Origin: Arcanobacterium_A bovis
GTDB lineage: Bacteria; Actinomycetota; Actinomycetes; Actinomycetales; Actinomycetaceae
Length of the DNA: 64,000 nt
Assembly (NCBI RefSeq): GCF_042655305.1
Contig: NZ_JBHSLR010000009.1
Strand: one strand, 5' to 3'
In this document: piece by piece, positions 16,664-26,013 of the stretch
How the letters are laid out: each line of letters opens with the position of its first letter
Position numbering within the stretch: position 1 is the first letter of the stretch
The notes under the pieces: generated by a model
What the model saw: only the letters and a program-made list of their open reading frames with translations
Database searches by the model: none
What the model was told of the DNA's origin: nothing
Made by a program: the position numbers and the translations under genes

Positions 16664-17587
16664 TTAGCTCTTATTCAGGATTTCACGAGCAAGATTGGCT
16701 GTTTCAGTAGGAGTTTTTCCAACCCGTACTCCCACAGCTTCAAGTGCAGCTTTCTTGGCAGCAGCCGTTCCAGAAGATCCCGAAACAATTGCCCCTGCAT
16801 GACCCATCGTTTTCCCTTCTGGAGCTGTAAAGCCTGCTACATAGCCCACCACAGGCTTAGTCACGTGCTCTTTAATGTAGGCGGCGGCTCGCTCTTCGGC
16901 GTCGCCCCCGATTTCACCAATCATCACAATGAGCTCTGTGTCTGGATCGTCTTCAAAAGCCTGCAAAGCGTCAATATGCGTTGTGCCAATAACAGGATCT
17001 CCGCCAATACCGATACAGGTAGTGAAGCCAATATCCGAGAGCTCATACATCATCTGATAGGTGAGCGTGCCGGATTTAGACACCAACCCAATCTTTCCTG
17101 GACCTGTAATATCAGGAGGAGTAATTCCCACATTTGACTGCGCTGGCGAAATGATTCCAGGGCAGTTTGGTCCAATCATTTGCACGCCGTGTGCCTGCGC
17201 ATACGCGAAAAACTCAGCCGTGTCCTTGACCGGAACGCCTTCCGTAATGACGACGACGAGCCGCATACCGGCGTCCACAGCTTCAGTCACTGCAGCCTTG
17301 GTGAAAGCCGGGGGCACAAAAATCACTGAGACTTCCGCACCAGTTGCAGCCTTTGCCTCAGCCACCGTGCCATAGACCGGCACGGACACAACACCAGCGG
17401 TACGGTTTTCCTTGCCATATCCGATTGGCTCAACCTCAAAATCTACAGATGTGCCAGCTTTGCGCGGATTTGTTCCAGCCACGATCTTGGTGCCTGCACC
17501 AAGCATTCTGCGAGTATGCTTCGAACCTTCCGATCCCGTCATACCCTGGACGATTACCTTATCGTTCTCAAATAGGAAAATTGCCAT
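16664..17587 (-). CDS. sucD: Succinyl-CoA ligase, alpha subunit
   Basis: Forms, with SucC, the enzyme that interconverts succinyl-CoA and succinate while making a nucleoside triphosphate. The 307-residue chain has the CoA-binding domain (VIVQGMTGSEGSKH, GTNPRKAGT), GPNCPGIISP, and the phosphohistidine segment MGHAGAIVSGSSGTA. It starts 12 bases after sucC, so the pair is one operon. Further upstream lies pcrA. Confidence 0.97.
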   Translation of the reverse strand: MAIFLFENDKVIVQGMTGSEGSKHTRRMLGAGTKIVAGTNPRKAGTSVDFEVEPIGYGKENRTAGVVSVPVYGTVAEAKAATGAEVSVIFVPPAFTKAAVTEAVDAGMRLVVVITEGVPVKDTAEFFAYAQAHGVQMIGPNCPGIISPAQSNVGITPPDITGPGKIGLVSKSGTLTYQMMYELSDIGFTTCIGIGGDPVIGTTHIDALQAFEDDPDTELIVMIGEIGGDAEERAAAYIKEHVTKPVVGYVAGFTAPEGKTMGHAGAIVSGSSGTAAAKKAALEAVGVRVGKTPTETANLAREILNKS

Positions 17588-17599
17588 CGTTACTTCACC

Positions 17600-18772
17600 C
17601 TACTTCGCAGCTAATTCGGCGGCTTTAGCAGCGGCACCGTCCATTGTATCGACTAAAGTGACGAGCGGATGATTAGCTTGTGCCAGAATCTCACGCCCAT
17701 GCTCTACGTTATTTCCATCAAGTCGCACCACAATTGGCTTCTTCGCTTCGTCGCCCAAGATCTCAAGCGCCTTGACGATTCCTTCAGCCACCTGATCACA
17801 GGCTGTGATGCCACCGAAAACGTTGACGAAAACTGAGTGAACGTCGTCGTCGTTCAAAATAACATCAAGTCCATTGGACATCACGGTAGCGTCCGCGCCA
17901 CCGCCGATATCGAGGAAGTTTGCAGGTCCGACGCCGTATTTCTCGCCTGCGTAAGCAACCACATCGAGCGTAGACATCACCAAGCCAGCTCCGTTGCCAA
18001 TAATGCCAACCTGACCACCATCGAGTTTCACATAGTTCAAGCCCAATGCCTTTGCCTTGGCCTCAAGCGGATTCTCGGTGGCTTTATCGACGAGCTGTGC
18101 ATGATTTTCGTGGCGGAAGCGAGAGTTGTCGTCAACAGTCACCTTGCCATCGAGCGCAAGAATTTCGCCCGACGCCGTTTGCACCAGTGGATTTACTTCC
18201 ACCAACGTGGCATCTTCGCCAGTGTAAACGTTCCAGAGCTTCTCGATAACTGGCACAATCCTGGCGCCCAAGTCCGCCTCGAAACCAGCCTGGGAAACGA
18301 TCTCTTCCGCTTTCGCCCGATCGATGCCCACTTGTGGATCAACAGGAATCTTCGCCAAAGCCTCAGGTCGCTCTACAGCGAGTTTTTCGATTTCCATGCC
18401 TCCTTCTTTGGAGCACATAGCGAGATAGCGTCGTTCTGATCGATCGAGAAGCACCGAAAAATAGTATTCGTCGGCGATATCAGCACCAGCAGCGATGAGG
18501 ACTTTGTGCACCGTATGGCCCTTAATGTCCATACCCAGGATTTCCTGAGCTTTCTCGCGAGCCTCTTCCACTGATCGAGCTAACTTCACTCCCCCAGCTT
18601 TTCCACGCCCACCGGTTTTCACCTGTGCTTTTACAACAACCAGATCACTATTTTCCAGTAGTTGCTGCGCTGCCTGAGCTGCTTCGTCCGCTGTGGAGGC
18701 AACGATGCCTGCCAAAACGGGAACGTCGTACTCCGCGAAGAGATCGCGGGCTTGGTACTCGTATAAATCCAC
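17600..18772 (-). CDS. sucC: Succinyl-CoA ligase, beta subunit
   Basis: The 390-residue subunit carries an ATP-grasp domain (residues about 1-240) and the CoA-ligase domain. Visible marks are DLYEYQARDLFAEYDVPV, KAQVKTGGRGKAGGVK, LVEVNPLV, FLDIGGGAD and VFVNVFGGITACD. It starts with GTG at 18772 behind GGAAGGA. The partner sucD follows directly. Confidence 0.97.
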   Translation of the reverse strand: MDLYEYQARDLFAEYDVPVLAGIVASTADEAAQAAQQLLENSDLVVVKAQVKTGGRGKAGGVKLARSVEEAREKAQEILGMDIKGHTVHKVLIAAGADIADEYYFSVLLDRSERRYLAMCSKEGGMEIEKLAVERPEALAKIPVDPQVGIDRAKAEEIVSQAGFEADLGARIVPVIEKLWNVYTGEDATLVEVNPLVQTASGEILALDGKVTVDDNSRFRHENHAQLVDKATENPLEAKAKALGLNYVKLDGGQVGIIGNGAGLVMSTLDVVAYAGEKYGVGPANFLDIGGGADATVMSNGLDVILNDDDVHSVFVNVFGGITACDQVAEGIVKALEILGDEAKKPIVVRLDGNNVEHGREILAQANHPLVTLVDTMDGAAAKAAELAAK

Positions 18773-18918
18773 GGATATTCCTTCCGATCTACATTACGTC
18801 TAGGCGGCATTCCCCACATGAGTTCAACCGTTCAACACTTATAGCATAGGACTTTTTGCCTAACTTTTGGGAGTTTTTCGCATGTTTCTTCTGTGAGTTT
18901 CGGAATTCCTCCCATCAC

Positions 18919-21624
18919 TCAGCACTTTTCAAGTGGGGCAAAGCGCAACATCAAGCGCTTTGTAGCTCCATTCTTGAACTTAACTTTGGCAACGGTGGAT
19001 TTTCCTTGTCCTTCAAATGCAATAACGATGCCCTCACCAAACGACTTGTGACGCACCTTATCGCCAACGCTGAGTCCGCCTGAGTCAATAACTCCAGTGC
19101 GCTCTGCGCCGCTGTCAGGCCCTTGGGCAGAATCCGTTAATTTCGCACTGTCAGTAGTTTGATCAGAAGCGCGATCCGCACGTGCAGCGTGGATTTCAAT
19201 TTCTTCGCCAAGTTTACCTGGCACGAATTTCCCGCTTCCCACCGGAGGTGCAAAATCGTCGTCGTCCAAGAATCGAGCCGACTTTCCTCTCCCGTAACTA
19301 CCAGCGCCGCCGTAACCGCCTCCAGAGCGCATTCCCCACGAGCCGTAGCCCGAACCTCGCAGCGAGTCCAGCGACGACGTTTCCCGCTTCCACTCAATTA
19401 CTGACTCAGGAATTTCTTCGAGGAATCGCGACGGCGGTAACTCTTGTGGAGCACCCCACTGCGAGCGGGTAGCTGACCTCGATATATACAAGCGTTGCCG
19501 TGCACGAGTCAACGCCACATAGGCCAAACGCCTCTCTTCGGCAAGCTCTAGGCTTGACCCCAAGGAACGAATATGCGGGAACGTTCCGTCTTCCATTCCC
19601 GTCACAAATACAACTGGAAATTCGAGGCCTTTAGCAGTGTGAATGGTCATCAGCACGACTTCGCCCTCAAATTCACCCGCTTCATCAGGAAGTTGATCAG
19701 AATCTGCCACCAAGGAAATTTGATCGAGGAAATCGCCGAGCGTGCCATCAGGATTGAGCACTCGGAAATCAGAAGCAACCGAGTGCAGTTCGGCGAGATT
19801 CTCCACCCGAACTTCATCTTGCGGATCAGCCGAAGCCTGCAAGGCTTCCAAATATCCTGAAGCATCCATGACTTCGTCAAGGATATCTGCTGGTGCGCCG
19901 CCCGCCGCTGCCTTATCACGCATTTGTTCAAGCATCGTAACAAATGCAGTCATTGCGTTACGAGCGCGCGGTGTTAAACCGCCGACTTCTCCTCGCTGCG
20001 GATCGGGCCGCACAATATCACCAAGAGCAGCACCGAAAGATATATGCCAACGATTTGCATGAAAAGCCACCATATCCTGCGCTTTTGCACCGATACCTCG
20101 CTTGGGCTCATTAATGATGCGCCGTAAGGAAACGGTGTCGTCTGGGTTCGCAATCGCTTGAAGATATGCAACAGCATCCTTGATCTCTTTGCGATCGTAA
20201 AACTTTGTGCCACCCACTACCCGATAAGGAATGCCGGACCTTACCAAGAAATCTTCTATCGAACGAGACTGCGCATTCGCTCGATAGAAAACTGCCATGT
20301 CAGAGTATTTATAGCCCTCCTCATGCAAACGATCAATTTCGTCGATTACAAAGCTTGCTTCATCTGATTCTGCGTCCGCCACGTAGCCAACCAGCTTGTG
20401 CCCATCGCCCGAATCAGTCCACAGTTTTTTCACCCGCCGGCTCTCGTTGTGTGCAATCACTGAGTTAGCCGCAGTGAGAATATTTTGGGTGGAGCGATAA
20501 TTCTGTTCAAGCAAAATAGTGGTGGCATTGGGAAAATCTTCTTCGAAGCTCTCAATATTGCGGATTGTGGCACCACGAAATGCGTAAATAGACTGATCGG
20601 CGTCGCCCACTACCGTGAGCTCCCCGTGAATCGCTTCGCTTTCGTCTCCCACCAATACGCGCACCAACTGGTACTGCGCAGTGTTGGTATCTTGATATTC
20701 GTCAATCAAGATATGCCGGAATCGGCGTCGATACTGCTCAGCGATCAGCGGATTTTCCCGCAATAAAACAACAGTTTGCATAATGAGATCGTCGAAATCC
20801 ATCGCATGAGCAGCACGAAGCCGCTGCTGATATGCCATATATGCCTGGGCAAGCACGAGCTCATCACGATCCACAGCCTGCTGAGCAAATTCGTGTGGAC
20901 CAATCATCTCATTCTTGAGATCCGACACCTTATGCGAGAGTGTTTTGGGAGGAAATTGCTTGGTATCAATATTTTCCTCAGCACAAATCATTTTCATCAA
21001 CCGCTGCGAATCAGCAGCATCGTAAATAGTAAAAGTAGAGCGCATGCCGATAGCTTTATGCTCGGCACGCAAAATTCGCACACACGCAGAATGGAAAGTG
21101 GAAATCCACATTCGGTTCGCTACCGGACCGAGCATCGTCTCCAAGCGCTCGCGCATTTCTTTGGCGGCTTTGTTTGTGAAGGTGATCGCAAGGATTTCCC
21201 CCGCTTCCACTTGCCGAGTAGCGATGAGGTAGGAGATACGTGTAGTGAGCACACGTGTTTTTCCTGATCCTGCACCTGCGATCACCAGTAAATGCCCGCC
21301 AGTGTGAACCACAGCTTCTCGTTGACGCGAATTGAGCCCTGCCAATAAACTCTCAAGATGTTCTTGTTGAGCATGTGAAAGCTCTCCGCGTTGCCACGCC
21401 GTACGCCAGCTCTCGCCACCAGCGCCGTCGCCATGTGCGGCGTTTACAGCCGAATTCGAGTTCAAAACGCCCGGCTGCCCCTGCGTTACCGAAGAGCTGG
21501 CACTAGCATTAACCCCAATACCTGACGACGACGGCTCCGCCGCCTCCTGAGCAGCCGCAACGCGCGCACGAAGCCGTTCCATCGCAGCCGAAAAAGCATC
21601 TTGAGAATTGTGTGAATCGTTCAT
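18919..21624 (-). CDS. pcrA: ATP-dependent DNA helicase UvrD/PcrA
   Basis: A superfamily 1 helicase of 901 residues acting in repair and plasmid/fork processing. An N-terminal, low-complexity extension of about 80 residues precedes the Q-motif LNSRQREAVVH. Walker A is AGAGSGKTRVL, motif II is ILIDEYQDTN, then VGDADQSIYAFRGA, LEQNYRST, TIHTAKGLEFPVVF and ALTRARQRLYIS. A glycine-rich linker and a C-terminal Tudor-like fold (GDKVRHKSFGEGIV) complete the PcrA plan. The start ATG lacks a clear ribosome site; TAATCT about ten bases ahead suggests a leaderless or very short-leader mRNA. Confidence 0.95.
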   Translation of the reverse strand: MNDSHNSQDAFSAAMERLRARVAAAQEAAEPSSSGIGVNASASSSVTQGQPGVLNSNSAVNAAHGDGAGGESWRTAWQRGELSHAQQEHLESLLAGLNSRQREAVVHTGGHLLVIAGAGSGKTRVLTTRISYLIATRQVEAGEILAITFTNKAAKEMRERLETMLGPVANRMWISTFHSACVRILRAEHKAIGMRSTFTIYDAADSQRLMKMICAEENIDTKQFPPKTLSHKVSDLKNEMIGPHEFAQQAVDRDELVLAQAYMAYQQRLRAAHAMDFDDLIMQTVVLLRENPLIAEQYRRRFRHILIDEYQDTNTAQYQLVRVLVGDESEAIHGELTVVGDADQSIYAFRGATIRNIESFEEDFPNATTILLEQNYRSTQNILTAANSVIAHNESRRVKKLWTDSGDGHKLVGYVADAESDEASFVIDEIDRLHEEGYKYSDMAVFYRANAQSRSIEDFLVRSGIPYRVVGGTKFYDRKEIKDAVAYLQAIANPDDTVSLRRIINEPKRGIGAKAQDMVAFHANRWHISFGAALGDIVRPDPQRGEVGGLTPRARNAMTAFVTMLEQMRDKAAAGGAPADILDEVMDASGYLEALQASADPQDEVRVENLAELHSVASDFRVLNPDGTLGDFLDQISLVADSDQLPDEAGEFEGEVVLMTIHTAKGLEFPVVFVTGMEDGTFPHIRSLGSSLELAEERRLAYVALTRARQRLYISRSATRSQWGAPQELPPSRFLEEIPESVIEWKRETSSLDSLRGSGYGSWGMRSGGGYGGAGSYGRGKSARFLDDDDFAPPVGSGKFVPGKLGEEIEIHAARADRASDQTTDSAKLTDSAQGPDSGAERTGVIDSGGLSVGDKVRHKSFGEGIVIAFEGQGKSTVAKVKFKNGATKRLMLRFAPLEKC

Positions 21625-21675
21625 AACAACTACAAGATTACGCTAATGCTCCCGCCAATTTTGCGTGCGACTGTA

Positions 21676-23124
21676 CTAGCAACCAGAAATGCGCGCAGTG
21701 TGCACGTCAACAGGAATAGGATAATCCCCGTTAAAGCAAGCGAAACAAAGCTTTTCTGCGGGTAAACCGATTGCCCGAACCATACCTTCATGCGAGAGAT
21801 AACCCAAGCTATCGGCGTCTATCTGCTCGCAAATTTCGTCAAGATTCAAAGAATTCGCAATGAGCTCAGCGCGAGTTGGAAAGTCGATACCGAAGAAGCA
21901 CGGCCACTGCACAGGTGGCGAAGAAATGCGCACATGCACCTGCGCTGCTCCAGCTTCACGTAGCATTTTCACCAAAGCGCGCTGTGTATTACCACGCACG
22001 ATCGAATCGTCAACCACCACAATGCGCTGCCCTTGGATGACCTCACGCAGCGGATTGAGCTTGAGCCGAATTCCACGTTGACGCATCTCTTGCGTGGGCT
22101 GAATAAACGTGCGCCCAACGTAGGCGTTTTTCACCAAGCCCTGCGCGTAGGGAATTCCAGATTCTTGTGCATAACCAATCGCGGCAGGCGTTCCCGAATC
22201 AGGAGTTGCAATGACGATGTCCGCATCAACTTTGTGCTCACGCGCCAAAATTCTGCCCATTTCGTTGCGAACCGAATTAATGTTTCGTCCAGAAATCACG
22301 GTGTCAGGGCGGGAAAGATACACGTATTCGAAAGCGCAACCTCGCGGTTTCGACGCCGCAAAGGTACGCGAGCGCACGCCGTCGCCGTCAATAACCACAA
22401 ACTCACCTGGCTCAATTTCGCGCTCAAATTTCGCCCCCACGATGTCAAGCGCTGCAGTTTCGGACGCAACTACCCACCCGTCGTCAATTTTTCCGAGCAC
22501 CAGAGGGCGGAAACCTTGCGGATCTCGCGCGGCGTAAAGCGTGTGTTCGTCCATAAAAACGAGTGAAAACGCGCCTTTGAGCAGCGGTAAAGTTTTCATC
22601 GCCACGTCTTCGATACTCGCCTCACCGCGCGTCGCTCCAAAGAGAGCAGTGACGACGGCGGTGTCGGTTGAGGAGCCATGGCCAATCTCTCCGCGCAAAT
22701 CCGCGCCTGATTCCTCTTTGACTAGCGAGATCAGCTCTGGCGCGTTTACAAGGTTGCCGTTGTGAGCCAAAGCAATTGTGCCAAATTCAGTTGCTCCCAA
22801 GGTAGGCTGGGCATTTACCCATGATCCTTGACCTGTGGTGGCATATCGGACGTGCCCAATGGCCAAATGTCCATCAAGCGAGGCGAGGGCTTTTTCGTGA
22901 AAAACTTGGGATACCAGGCCAATATCCTTGTAAATGAGGATATTTTCACCATTGCTCGTGGCAATTCCGGCCGCTTCCTGACCACGATGTTGAAGCGCAT
23001 AAAGACCAAAATATGCCAAATGTGCTACTTCTTTGCCCGGCGCCCAAACGCCAAACACTCCACATTCATCCTGACCTTTATCACTGGGATCAAGCACATG
23101 AGTGAGGAGACCGTCGCCGTTCAT
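21676..23124 (-). CDS. purF: Amidophosphoribosyltransferase
   Basis: Catalyses the first committed step of purine synthesis, PRPP plus glutamine to phosphoribosylamine. The 482-residue protein has a short propeptide before the nucleophile Cys21 in DECGVFGVW, the glutaminase motifs YALQHRGQEAAGI and GHVRYATTG, and the PRPP loop VVVDDSIVRGNTQ. Cys residues near the C-terminus may bind an Fe-S cluster as in Bacillus PurF. The ATG follows AAGAGGTAA. It is co-directional with pcrA (51-base gap). Confidence 0.97.
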   Translation of the reverse strand: MNGDGLLTHVLDPSDKGQDECGVFGVWAPGKEVAHLAYFGLYALQHRGQEAAGIATSNGENILIYKDIGLVSQVFHEKALASLDGHLAIGHVRYATTGQGSWVNAQPTLGATEFGTIALAHNGNLVNAPELISLVKEESGADLRGEIGHGSSTDTAVVTALFGATRGEASIEDVAMKTLPLLKGAFSLVFMDEHTLYAARDPQGFRPLVLGKIDDGWVVASETAALDIVGAKFEREIEPGEFVVIDGDGVRSRTFAASKPRGCAFEYVYLSRPDTVISGRNINSVRNEMGRILAREHKVDADIVIATPDSGTPAAIGYAQESGIPYAQGLVKNAYVGRTFIQPTQEMRQRGIRLKLNPLREVIQGQRIVVVDDSIVRGNTQRALVKMLREAGAAQVHVRISSPPVQWPCFFGIDFPTRAELIANSLNLDEICEQIDADSLGYLSHEGMVRAIGLPAEKLCFACFNGDYPIPVDVHTARISGC

Positions 23125-23212
23125 AGATTACCTCTTAGCGTGTAGGAGTCGATGAGCACATCGAAAAGGCTAATCGAAGCACACCGGACTTTCCTCACGT
23201 CTCAAAACTCGG

Positions 23213-24742
23213 TCAGATTTTGGCCACTCCGTGGACTAGTTCGTTTTGGAGCTCGTGTACTACTTCGCTCAAGCAATTCACCACATAGGGTATTTCACTC
23301 GCCACCAAGGCTCCATAGCTCACAACAAACCTAGATTCGCGCTGGTTATCGTCTATTTTTTGATAGAAGCGGTTCATCGGCATCAACCGTATCCCCCGCG
23401 CCAACATCCGCTCACAAATAGCATCCTCTGCGGCGAGTACCTCTATTCGCAGCTCGAAGTGCAAACCTGCATCCTGCCCTTTGACACCACACAGATCACC
23501 AAGCCCACTGGCACCGAGTTCACCGAGCAAAGAATCGCGTATCGTTCGATACATACTGCGCAGCCGGTTGATATGGCGGTCATAAGCACCCGTCTGAATG
23601 AAGCGCGCCAAGGTGAGCTGCTCTATGGTCGATACCGTGCCGCTATAAAAACTCAGCTCATGACGAAAGCGCTGTGCCAAGTGCATTGGCAACACCATAT
23701 AGCCCATTCGAAACATCGCACCCAAGCTCTTCGAAAAAGTATTTATATATATCACGCTATCAGTGGTATCCATACCAAAGAGACTCGGTATCGGTCTGCC
23801 CGCAAGCCTGAACTCGGCGTCGTAATCATCTTCAATGAGATAGCGGCCTTCTTGCGCCGCCCAAGCCAGCAGCTCATAACGCCTACTGATCGACGTAACA
23901 ATGCCAGTTGGATACTGGTGTGAAGGCATCACATGCGCAATATTGGCACCCATGAGCTGGAGAATATCGGTGCGGATGCCGTCGTCGTCGAGCGGAACAT
24001 GCGCAAGCTGCACATCGTTGGCACGGTAAATATCGGTAAGCCGCGAGTAACCAGGGTCTTCAACCGCGTAGGCTTGATTCCGGCCCAATAGCTGAATGAG
24101 TAGGTTATATAAGGTCTGAGCACCTGCCGCTACCACTATCTGACGCGGATCGACCTCCATTCCACGGAATTCGTGGAGATACTGTGCGATTCGCTCCCGC
24201 AAGATAGGCGCTCCACATGGATCGAGCTGCGCGAGAATTTCACATTCCTCAGTTTGCGCAACAACCTCACGCATCGTCTTTGCCCAGGTTTTATACGGGA
24301 AGACACCGGTGGGCATGGTATTTGAGCACAGATCGGCACGTATTTCCACGCTTTTCCCTGCGGTATCCGACGTCGCTCGCGCAGCGTCGTCGTCATTCTC
24401 AGCATAGTTCAAGAGGCGAGCACGTGACGATACACTATTGGATTGGTGGTTAGCTGGAGAATCCAGATAATTTCCGAGCGAATTGACGAAATATCCACGT
24501 CTCACCTGCGCATCCACGTATCCTTCAGCGACTAGTTGCGCATAGGCATTTTCCACCGTAATCACAGATACGCCAAGATGCTGTGCGAGCCGCCGCTTCG
24601 AGGGTAACTTTTGACCTGCGGCAATCCTCCCTCGTTGAATGTCAGACTTAATCTGGTTATAGAGAAAAGAATACAGACTCTCTGCACCACGTTCTTCGAG
24701 CGTGTAGGTAAGTATTTGCCGTTCTGCCACCGAATTATTCAC
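23213..24742 (-). CDS. pdxR: MocR-type regulator of pyridoxal phosphate synthesis (PdxR)
   Basis: A 509-residue chimera: a GntR-type winged helix at residues 20-90 (SDIQRGRIAAGQKLPSKRRL, LGVSVITVENAYAQL) and an aminotransferase fold-I domain with a PLP lysine in NTFSKSLGAMFRMGY. PdxR proteins bind PLP and activate pdxST while repressing themselves. It is divergent from pdxS, which makes the assignment strong. The start is GTG at 24742; an in-frame GTG four codons later is possible. A tandem 12-bp repeat just upstream is the likely binding site. Confidence 0.92.
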   Translation of the reverse strand: MNNSVAERQILTYTLEERGAESLYSFLYNQIKSDIQRGRIAAGQKLPSKRRLAQHLGVSVITVENAYAQLVAEGYVDAQVRRGYFVNSLGNYLDSPANHQSNSVSSRARLLNYAENDDDAARATSDTAGKSVEIRADLCSNTMPTGVFPYKTWAKTMREVVAQTEECEILAQLDPCGAPILRERIAQYLHEFRGMEVDPRQIVVAAGAQTLYNLLIQLLGRNQAYAVEDPGYSRLTDIYRANDVQLAHVPLDDDGIRTDILQLMGANIAHVMPSHQYPTGIVTSISRRYELLAWAAQEGRYLIEDDYDAEFRLAGRPIPSLFGMDTTDSVIYINTFSKSLGAMFRMGYMVLPMHLAQRFRHELSFYSGTVSTIEQLTLARFIQTGAYDRHINRLRSMYRTIRDSLLGELGASGLGDLCGVKGQDAGLHFELRIEVLAAEDAICERMLARGIRLMPMNRFYQKIDDNQRESRFVVSYGALVASEIPYVVNCLSEVVHELQNELVHGVAKI

Positions 24743-24755
24743 CTGAACTCAAGAG

Positions 24756-24779
24756 TCTGGTCTTATATCTGACCCTATA
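24756..24779. promoter_or_regulatory. Candidate PdxR direct-repeat site
   Basis: TCTGGTCTTATA and TCTGACCCTATA stand head to tail (9 of 12 identical). MocR regulators such as PdxR and GabR bind direct repeats in the divergent promoter, and this pair starts 14 bases upstream of the pdxR start. Confidence 0.5.
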
Positions 24780-24873
24780 AATTCTATCTATTCTGAATCT
24801 TTTTACAAGATCAGTTTATATATAGGATTGCGGGTATCGGTATCGCGTATCCGCGCGAGTTTTCCCTCCCTAT

Positions 24874-24937
24874 GTACGTCATGACGGCGACAACGCGATC
24901 AGTTGTTTGTGTTCCGCACTGCCACAACATGACGTAC
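24874..24937 (+). repeat. Inverted repeat in the pdxS leader
   Basis: GTACGTCATG (24874-24883) and CATGACGTAC (24928-24937) form a perfect 10-bp stem around a 44-base loop that contains a smaller ACAAC/GTTGT stem. The left arm overlaps the palindrome CGTCATGACG (24877-24886). It ends about 14 bases before the pdxS ribosome site, so it could be an operator or an mRNA structure affecting translation. Confidence 0.55.
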
Positions 24938-24961
24938 TAACTCAACACAAGGAAGTGCACC

Positions 24962-25837
24962 ATGACCCAGTCACGTTATGAACTCAACAAACAGCTCGCA
25001 CAAATGCTCAAAGGCGGCGTCATTATGGACGTAACCAATTCGGAGCAGGCACGAATCGCTGAAGAAGCTGGAGCCTGCGCCGTAATGGCACTTGAGCGTA
25101 TTCCAGCAGATATTCGTGCAGCTGGCGGCGTTTCCCGTATGAGCGATCCGCGCCTAATTAAAGAAATACAAGACGCCGTGAGCATTCCTGTGATGGCAAA
25201 GGTGCGAATCGGGCATTTTGTGGAAGCTCAGATCCTTGAAGCGCTGGAAATCGACTATATTGACGAATCTGAAGTGCTCTCCCCTGCCGACAATGTTTTC
25301 CATATCAATAAAACAGACTTCAAAGTGCCGTTTGTATGCGGCGCCAAAGATCTTGGTGAGGCATTGCGCCGCATCGCCGAGGGCGCGTCAATGATCCGCA
25401 CCAAAGGAGAGCCTGGTACCGGCGATGTCGTACAAGCAGTTACGCATATGCGCCTCATTCAATCCCAAATGCGCAAAGTGCAAAGCCTACGCGCTGACGA
25501 GCTCTTCGAAGAGGCCAAGCAGCTGCAAGTGCCGGTTGAATTGCTGCGATTTGTGCATGAAAACGGCAAGCTCCCAGTGGTGAACTTTGCCGCTGGCGGC
25601 GTGGCCACTCCTGCCGATGCCGCATTGATGATGCAGCTCGGCGCTGAGGGAGTTTTTGTAGGATCAGGCATTTTCAAGTCCGGCGACCCAGCGAAACGTG
25701 CACAAGCGATCGTCAAATCAGTGACCAATTTCGAGGACGCCAAGCTCATCGCGCAGCTTTCGGAAAATCTGGGCGAAGCGATGGTGGGCATTAACGAATC
25801 CGAGATTGAACTTCTCATGGCGGAACGTGGCAAGTAG
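24962..25837 (+). CDS. pdxS: Pyridoxal 5'-phosphate synthase, synthase subunit
   Basis: Builds PLP from ribose 5-phosphate, glyceraldehyde 3-phosphate and ammonia supplied by PdxT. The 291-residue TIM barrel shows VMDVTNSEQARIAEEAG, VMALERIPADIRAAGG, the lysine in PVMAKVRIGHFVEA, IDYIDESEVLSPAD and RTKGEPGTGD, all hallmarks. The ATG follows AAGGAAG. pdxT lies downstream after a structured 176-base gap. Confidence 0.98.
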   Translation: MTQSRYELNKQLAQMLKGGVIMDVTNSEQARIAEEAGACAVMALERIPADIRAAGGVSRMSDPRLIKEIQDAVSIPVMAKVRIGHFVEAQILEALEIDYIDESEVLSPADNVFHINKTDFKVPFVCGAKDLGEALRRIAEGASMIRTKGEPGTGDVVQAVTHMRLIQSQMRKVQSLRADELFEEAKQLQVPVELLRFVHENGKLPVVNFAAGGVATPADAALMMQLGAEGVFVGSGIFKSGDPAKRAQAIVKSVTNFEDAKLIAQLSENLGEAMVGINESEIELLMAERGK

Positions 25838-25860
25838 AGCCACAAGCGTTTAGCAGTTTA

Positions 25861-25981
25861 TGCGGGAAGTGACGCAAAAGTGCTGGATATTGTGTTGGGT
25901 ATTGCGCTAGGTAGCTGGATAGTGCGCCGGGTATAACACGCTATATCCAGCACTAAAAGCAGCCTCGCAGCACTTCCCGCA
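25861..25981 (+). repeat. Large nested inverted repeat between pdxS and pdxT
   Basis: Outer arms TGCGGGAAGTG (25861-25871) and CACTTCCCGCA (25971-25981) pair over 11 bp. Inner arms AGTGCTGGATAT (25879-25890) and ATATCCAGCACT (25943-25954) pair over 12 bp. Smaller GTGTT/AACAC and GCGC/GCGC pairings lie inside. A second GCTGGATA copy at 25914 offers an alternative partner for the right inner arm. The whole could fold as a long stem that tunes pdxS against pdxT. Confidence 0.65.
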
Positions 25982-26013
25982 ACCGGAGTTCGTTATTTTT
26001 ACTAGGAGTTGGC

